Assembly (NCBI GenBank): GCA_902728285.1
Contig: CACVBU010000404.1
Coordinates: 199,994 to 263,993 of the forward strand
Source of the DNA: Clytia hemisphaerica
Lineage: Eukaryota > Cnidaria > Hydrozoa > Leptothecata > Clytiidae
Direction of reading: 5' to 3'
Length of the DNA: 64,000 bases
The notes beneath the pieces are model-generated. The model was not told where the DNA came from. It did no database searches and saw only the letters and a list, made by a program, of their open reading frames with translations. A program made the position numbers and the translations under genes. Positions 63,321-64,000 of the stretch are shown piece by piece (position 1 is the stretch's first letter; each line of letters begins with the position of its first letter).

Positions 63321-63477
63321 GCTGGAGAGAGACTGAAGGGGGACCGGAGAGAGACTAAAGGAGGACTGGAGAGAGACTGAAGGAGGACTGGAGAGAGACT
63401 GAAGGAGGACTGGAGAGAGACTGAAGGAGGACTGGAGAGAGACCACAGGGAGACTGGAGAGAGACTGAAGGAGGAAA
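63321..63477. repeat. 22-bp minisatellite (ctggagagagactgaaggagga)
   Basis: About seven copies, nearly perfect in the middle. The purine-rich strand is continuous over about 155 bases. Confidence 0.9.
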
Positions 63478-63641
63478 GGAGTCGTTGATAATTCGTCTAA
63501 TACAGTAATATGGGTGTGATTTAAAAATATGATAATTTTTACGCGATAATATTAGTTTATATAAACTATGATTTGTCCCTACTACCATAGTAAATAATAT
63601 TAATTATGGCTTATTTTCTACACCTTAAGTTGGTCTTTTGT

Positions 63642-63815
63642 CGACATCTCTCATCTAATTCCGACACCCTTTTTTAACCCTGAAAATAAAATAAAGGTTG
63701 GAATCGCTGATCGACTTATCAACGGTCAGAGAGGAAAACATTTTTTTTTCTAACAGTGATTCCGACCTTCCTTTTAATCTCTAAGAAGGGTGTTGGAATT
63801 ACACGAGGGATGTCG
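63642..63815. mobile_element. MITE, CGACATC-CTC ends
   Basis: Inverted ends cgacatctctcatctaattc / gaattacacgagggatgtcg, then ccgacaccctttttt / aagaagggtgttgg. Confidence 0.8.
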
Positions 63816-64000
63816 ATATTAGACTAATTTAAGTTACTGAATTGTCTGAATTAGTCATCTAGCATGATAGACTAGACTTTGAAGGTTTTCAAATGATGAG
63901 AGCACTTTCAAAATGTTACTCTAATTTTTGTCCCAGCTGAAAATGATCAGATAAGCAAATCCGCACTGCAAAATATTTTACCATTTTTTCCATCCCCACT

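Larger units (their letters stand above)
61699..64000. other. 3' part of the window, no gene established
   Basis: Presumably intron or upstream of the Ig exon. Contains a MITE (62545-62750), a 22-bp minisatellite (63321-63477), a hairpin MITE (63642-63815) and AT-rich DNA. A minus-strand open frame at 62278-62463 was not assignable. Confidence 0.4.

Overview
This is eukaryotic, animal genomic DNA: AT-rich, with GT-AG introns of about 0.1 to 5 kb and many small inverted-repeat transposons. The species cannot be read from the window. Metazoan signalling domains (Nck-type SH3/SH2, Rab6, Ig), a gag-like fragment and the repeat landscape suggest an invertebrate, perhaps a non-bilaterian such as a cnidarian or sponge (inference). 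No bacterial, CRISPR, rRNA or tRNA features were seen. Genes were rebuilt by hand from splice signals, reading-frame continuity and comparison among copies inside the window.

Layout. (1) 100-4649, minus: complete seven-exon Rab6-like GTPase. (2) 9095-35496: a cluster of related adaptor genes. Gene A (9095-11048, plus) is SH3-SH3-SH2. Genes B (13339-18765, minus), C (20844-23188, minus) and E (28831-35496, plus) are SH3-linker-SH2-SH2. D (27344-27496, plus) is a truncated 5' copy of E. Gene F (50028-54001, plus) is a distant fifth member. B, C and D each carry one small disruption, always in the SH3-coding part. (3) 38545-44552 (plus, gene G) and 54796-58768 (minus, gene H): an inverted pair of eight-exon genes for an ionotropic-glutamate-receptor-like channel with a potassium-channel TVGYGD filter; their upstream regions share a CRE and CCAAT boxes. 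(4) 44802-48389: nested foldback elements with tandem-repeat arms; three of them have 9-bp target duplications. (5) 61198-61698, minus: an Ig-domain exon with a one-base frame break. The rest is MITEs, minisatellites and decayed repeats.

How it may work together (inference): the SH3-SH2-SH2 proteins carry Tyr motifs of the form Y-x-x-P-D-x-V-L in the linker between SH3 and the SH2 pair. These look like phosphotyrosine sites for Nck/Crk-type SH2 domains, so members could dock on each other after phosphorylation. In gene F the second SH2 has lost both usual phosphotyrosine-contact residues. No direct link between adaptors and channels is visible; they only share the locus.
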